This document shows, piece after piece, positions 55,121 through 58,085 of a stretch of 58,085 nucleotides of DNA. The number at the start of each line of letters is the position of its first letter. Within the stretch, counting starts at the first letter, position 1. The notes under the pieces are model-generated. The model saw only the letters and a list, made by a program, of their open reading frames with translations. It made no database searches and had not been told where the DNA came from. The DNA comes from an uncultured Clostridium sp. (lineage in GTDB: Bacteria > Bacillota > Clostridia > TANB77 > CAG-508): assembly GCA_947064765.1 (NCBI GenBank), contig CAMSWH010000007.1, forward strand, positions 1 to 58,085, in the 5' to 3' direction. A program made the position numbers and the translations under genes.

Positions 55121-56347
55121 CAATCATTAACAGAATTATATAAAATAGGAAATGGGCCATCAAGTTCACATACAATGGGTCCAAAAAGAGCAGTAGAAAT
55201 ATTTAAAAATAAACATCCAGAAGCAACAAAATTTAAAGTAATATTATATGGATCATTAGCATTAACAGGAAAAGGACACTTAACAGACTATATAATAGAA
55301 AAGACTTTAGAAGGCATTGAAACTGAAATTGGAATTAATACAGAATATAAATGTGAAGTTCATCCAAATACATTTGATATATTTGCATTAAAAGATAATG
55401 AGATAACTGGAAGTTGGAGAGTATATTCAGTTGGAGGAGGAACTTTTCAAGTTGAAGGAAAAAAAGAAATAAGTAAAGAAGACGTATATAGTGAAGCAAG
55501 TTTTGGAGAAATAAAAGAATATTGCAAAAATCATAAATGCGATTTGTATGATTATGTATGTAATATAGAAGGAAATGAAATAAATGAATTTTTAAATGAA
55601 ATTTGGAAATCTATGCAATTAACAATAAAAAATGGTTTATCTTCTGATGGCATAATACATGGCAAACTAAAGTTAGATAAAAGGGCTAAAAAGCTTTATG
55701 AAAAGAAAATTGAAAATGAAGATGATATAACAAAGCAAAATAGATTATTAAGTGCATATGCATATGCAACAAGTGAAGAAAATGCAACTGGTGGAATTAT
55801 TGTTACAGCACCTACATGTGGGGCAGCAGGAGTTCTTCCATCAGTATTGTATTATATGAAGAATAAATATAATATTGAAGATGATAGAATAATAAAGGCT
55901 TTAGCTGTAGCAGGAGTAATAGGAAATATAATAAAAACAAATGCGTCAATAAGTGGTGCAGAATGTGGATGTCAAGCAGAAATAGGAACAGCATGTTCAA
56001 TGGCAGCAGCAGCAGCTACATATTTATTAGGAGGTAACATTGAAAAAATAGAAAATTCAGCAGAGATTGGCATGGAACATCATTTAGGATTAACTTGTGA
56101 TCCAATATATGGATATGTTCAAATTCCATGTATAGAAAGAAATGCTGTTGCAGCAATGAGAGCAATGGAATGCAGTAGTTTAGCAATGATGTTGGAAACA
56201 GAGAGAAAAGTATCCTTTGATGTAGTAGTTGAAACTATGTATGAAACAGGAAAAGATTTGCAAAGTCATTATAGAGAAACGAGTGAAGGTGGACTTGCTA
56301 AAAAATATTGTAGAAATAAATATTATAATATGGATATGAAGGAATAA
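55118..56347 (+). CDS. sdaA: L-serine ammonia-lyase, iron-sulfur type, single chain (409 aa)
   Basis: Deaminates serine to pyruvate. N-terminal beta domain opens MQSLTELYKIGNGPSSSHT (family signature GPSSSHTMGP); the alpha domain has TAPTCGAAGVLPSVLYY, GAECGCQAEIGTACSMAAAA and LTCDPI, giving the cysteines for the 4Fe-4S cluster. Fused-chain form as in E. coli SdaA; the chain is slightly shorter. Start as discussed for the distant ribosome site: an in-frame TAG at 55112-55114 forbids longer forms. Confidence 0.94.
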   Translation: MQSLTELYKIGNGPSSSHTMGPKRAVEIFKNKHPEATKFKVILYGSLALTGKGHLTDYIIEKTLEGIETEIGINTEYKCEVHPNTFDIFALKDNEITGSWRVYSVGGGTFQVEGKKEISKEDVYSEASFGEIKEYCKNHKCDLYDYVCNIEGNEINEFLNEIWKSMQLTIKNGLSSDGIIHGKLKLDKRAKKLYEKKIENEDDITKQNRLLSAYAYATSEENATGGIIVTAPTCGAAGVLPSVLYYMKNKYNIEDDRIIKALAVAGVIGNIIKTNASISGAECGCQAEIGTACSMAAAAATYLLGGNIEKIENSAEIGMEHHLGLTCDPIYGYVQIPCIERNAVAAMRAMECSSLAMMLETERKVSFDVVVETMYETGKDLQSHYRETSEGGLAKKYCRNKYYNMDMKE

Positions 56348-56412
56348 TTGCAAAATTTACATAATAGTGATATAATTTCAAAATATAATAATATTTTGAA
56401 GGGAGAATTTCT

Positions 56413-56979
56413 ATGGCACGGAATGAATATTTACGGGATATGGCAATGCCATATGTAAAAGATGCAATAAAAGAAGGTGTTTCAGAGACGGAAATGTACT
56501 TAGGAATTAGCCTTGCATTAGAAGAACTGGAGAAATTCAAAAATTCTAAGTCAAAGGAAAATGCAACTGATACAGAAAGCAATTTTGATGATAAAGTAGA
56601 TAAGAAGAGATATTTTGAATTATCAGAAAAGGTATTGATGCATAATACAATAGGTAAACCATTTCCCAAAAGACATGAGAATGCATTAACAATATTATAC
56701 TTCATACATAAAAATGAATATACCAATGTTGATGAGTTTATTGGTAAATTAAGTAAAATATTGAATAATGATGAAAAATATTTAAGAGTTAAAATTTTGG
56801 GTCAAAACTATGCATATTTATATGCGAGTATGTGGTGCTTCTTGTCAATGTATGCAGGTGAAGACGATAAAACTTGGAGCAGAGCTTCTTTATCAGGAAG
56901 AATCGGAATCATGGAAAAAGCAGAAAAGAAGTTGTTTAATGATATGTTGACTTTGGAGAAGAAAATTGGACGTGGATAA
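56413..56979 (+). CDS. Uncharacterised protein with CGG codons, apparently acquired (188 aa)
   Basis: AAGGGAG 7 bases before ATG. Helical soluble protein: MARNEYLRDMAMPYVKDAIK, EMYLGISLALEELEKF, a charged linker, then YLYASMWCFLSMYAGEDDKT. I do not recognise a family. Codons 3 and 8 are CGG, read here as ordinary triplets because the frame stays open to the end; codon use (CTG, CCC, CGT, ATC) is GC-richer than in the neighbours. It ends inside a terminator directly before the rRNA operon, a position suggestive of insertion. Confidence 0.75.
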   Translation: MARNEYLRDMAMPYVKDAIKEGVSETEMYLGISLALEELEKFKNSKSKENATDTESNFDDKVDKKRYFELSEKVLMHNTIGKPFPKRHENALTILYFIHKNEYTNVDEFIGKLSKILNNDEKYLRVKILGQNYAYLYASMWCFLSMYAGEDDKTWSRASLSGRIGIMEKAEKKLFNDMLTLEKKIGRG

Positions 56980-56990
56980 CGTCCTTTTTT
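56968..56990 (+). terminator. Terminator overlapping a stop codon
   Basis: GGACGT-GGATA-ACGTCC-TTTTTT. The last codons and the TAA (56977-56979) of the preceding gene are within the hairpin. Confidence 0.92.
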
Positions 56991-57052
56991 CATATGCTTA
57001 TTTATATAAATTTTATATAAATAAAAAAATTAAAAAAAGTATAAAAAATATA

Positions 57053-57081
57053 TTGACAATATAATTTAAAAGTGATAAACT
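57053..57081 (+). promoter_or_regulatory. rRNA operon promoter P1
   Basis: TTGACA (57053-57058), 17-base spacer, TAAACT (57076-57081). Preceded by A-tracts that could serve as an UP element. Confidence 0.65.
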
Positions 57082-57188
57082 AATTAACAGTCGCAGAAAG
57101 AATGAATGCGAAAAAACTTTGAAAATTTAATACAAAAACTATTTAAAAAGTGTCAAAAAAATTTTTTAAAAAAAGTTTTAAAAAAGTG

Positions 57189-57217
57189 TTGACATGATAC
57201 TATAGTTTGTGTTAAAA
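57189..57217 (+). promoter_or_regulatory. rRNA operon promoter P2 and leader
   Basis: TTGACA (57189-57194), 17-base spacer, TTAAAA (57212-57217), again after A/T tracts. The leader to the 16S gene contains ATTGAAAAGT phrases like the boxA region of Gram-positive rRNA operons, a GGTAGTTATAAACTACC hairpin (57301-57317) and GAGCTTTTAGCTC. Confidence 0.7.
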
Positions 57218-57388
57218 TTAATCTCGTTCACGGAAGTGAATTAAAGATTGAAAAGTACATTGAAAAGTAAACAATAAATATCCTTTAAGAGAAACCAAGC
57301 GGTAGTTATAAACTACCAAAAATTTTTAAAAAACGAGCTTTTAGCTCAAACTCAAATTAGATTTATATTTATAAAATATAGATACCAT

Positions 57389-58085
57389 AAACAAGAGAGT
57401 TTGATCCTGGCTCAGGATAAACGCTGGCGGCGCACATAAGACATGCAAGTCGAACGGACTTAACTCATTCTTTTAGATTGAGAGCGGTTAGTGGCGGACT
57501 GGTGAGTAACACGTAAGCAACCTGCCTATCAGAGGGGAATAACAGTGAGAAATCATTGCTAATACCGCATATGCTAACAGTATCGCATGATACAGTTAGG
57601 AAAGGAGCAATCCGCTGATAGATGGGCTTGCGTCTGATTAGCTAGTTGGTGGGGTAACGGCCTACCAAGGCGACGATCAGTAGCCGGACTGAGAGGTTGA
57701 ACGGCCACATTGGGACTGAGATACGGCCCAGACTCCTACGGGAGGCAGCAGTCGGGAATATTGCGCAATGGAGGAAACTCTGACGCAGTGACGCCGCGTA
57801 TAGGAAGAAGGTTTTCGGATTGTAAACTATTGTCGTTAGGGAAGATACAAGACAGTACCTAAGGAGGAAGCCCCGGCTAACTATGTGCCAGCAGCCGCGG
57901 TAATACATAGGGGGCAAGCGTTATCCGGAATTATTGGGTGTAAAGGGTGCGTAGACGGAGAAACAAGTTGGTTGTGAAATCCCTCGGCTCAACTGAGGAA
58001 CTGCAACCAAAACTATTTCCCTTGAGTGTCGGAGAGGAAAGTGGAATTCCTAGTGTAGCGGTGAAATGCGTAGATATTAGGAGGA
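57389..58085 (+). rRNA. rrs: 16S ribosomal RNA, 5' part (cut by window end)
   Basis: AGAGTTTGATCCTGGCTCAG (57396 on), the ACTCCTACGGGAGGCAGCAG site (~57732-57751) and GTGCCAGCAGCCGCGGTAA (~57885) are present, as is the GTGTAGCGGTGAAATGCG start of helix 23-24 at the end. About 697 bases; the 5' end is placed by comparison with the E. coli start. The variable loops fit Clostridia; the exact lineage needs a database comparison. Confidence 0.97.

Noticed and set aside
57000..57388. tRNA genes next to the rRNA promoters
   Set aside because: No TTCGANNC-type T loop or cloverleaf seen here or elsewhere in the window; so the window neither supports nor excludes a tRNA for CGG.
1..58085. CRISPR array
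   Set aside because: The only regular repeats are the small-gene array and the 99-bp coding repeat; no short repeats with unique spacers, and no cas genes.

Overview
The window comes from a very AT-rich, Gram-positive, spore-forming Clostridia-type bacterium (Firmicutes). The basis is an intact spo0A with a TGTCGAA 0A box upstream, strong AAGGAGG-type ribosome binding sites, ECF-type TGTAAC promoters, clostridial ChW repeats in the phage endolysin, and the first ~700 bases of a 16S rRNA gene of clostridial type at the right end. I cannot name the species. The contig starts with 47 bases of Illumina P5/Read-1 adapter (index GAGTCCAA), an assembly artefact, so the left end is artificial.

Layout. 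48-1599: tandem array of four paralogous small genes (first one truncated), three with visible own promoters and all with own terminators. 1637-10124: late region of a tailed prophage (tape measure, small tail protein, S74-type tail spike, fibre, two small membrane/lysis proteins, amidase endolysin), followed by palindromes and terminators. 10532-23870: housekeeping run: upp, HAD phosphatase, Ham1 pyrophosphatase, GH25 lysozyme, MazG-like enzyme, epsilon/zeta-type toxin-antitoxin pair, phosphodiesterase, nucleotidase-like HAD, HD protein, ccdA plus membrane thioredoxin, tyrA-pheA-aminotransferase, VanZ-like protein. 24166-30398: small regulators, an ECF sigma module, acyl-CoA synthetase, an XRE membrane protein and a LysR regulator. 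30550-32990: two GC-richer, apparently imported genes (CoaB-type ligase, lipoprotein) around a native deoxyribosyltransferase-like gene. 33104-42628: rRNA methylase, radical SAM protein flanked by two copies of a ~105-bp terminal-inverted-repeat element, ABC-F ATPase and two giant tandem paralogues built of about eight repeats each. 42768-56347: ppaC, a 143-bp inverted-repeat element, membrane proteins, WG-repeat protein, BaiN/HI0933 flavoprotein, IMPACT protein, spo0A flanked by dispersed repeats, a second ECF sigma/anti-sigma module, deoD and sdaA. 56413-58085: one imported-looking gene, rRNA promoters and the 16S start.

Main discovery candidate: three unrelated genes (two prophage tail genes and the chromosomal LysR regulator) are each split by a single extra base, and in every case a CGG codon stands exactly where the frame must move +1; dropping the C leaves GGN, which restores the expected glycine and the rest of the protein. 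By eye I found no other in-frame CGG in any native gene here; the only others are in two GC-richer, imported-looking genes. This suggests that CGG is an unassigned or starved codon in this organism and that CGG-N is bypassed by +1 frameshifting (or read as a four-base Gly codon), so extra bases that create CGG are tolerated. Other second-look items are the paired MITE-like elements, the modular HTH-like repeat proteins next to an ABC-F ATPase, the variable small-gene array and the two apparently self-regulated ECF modules.
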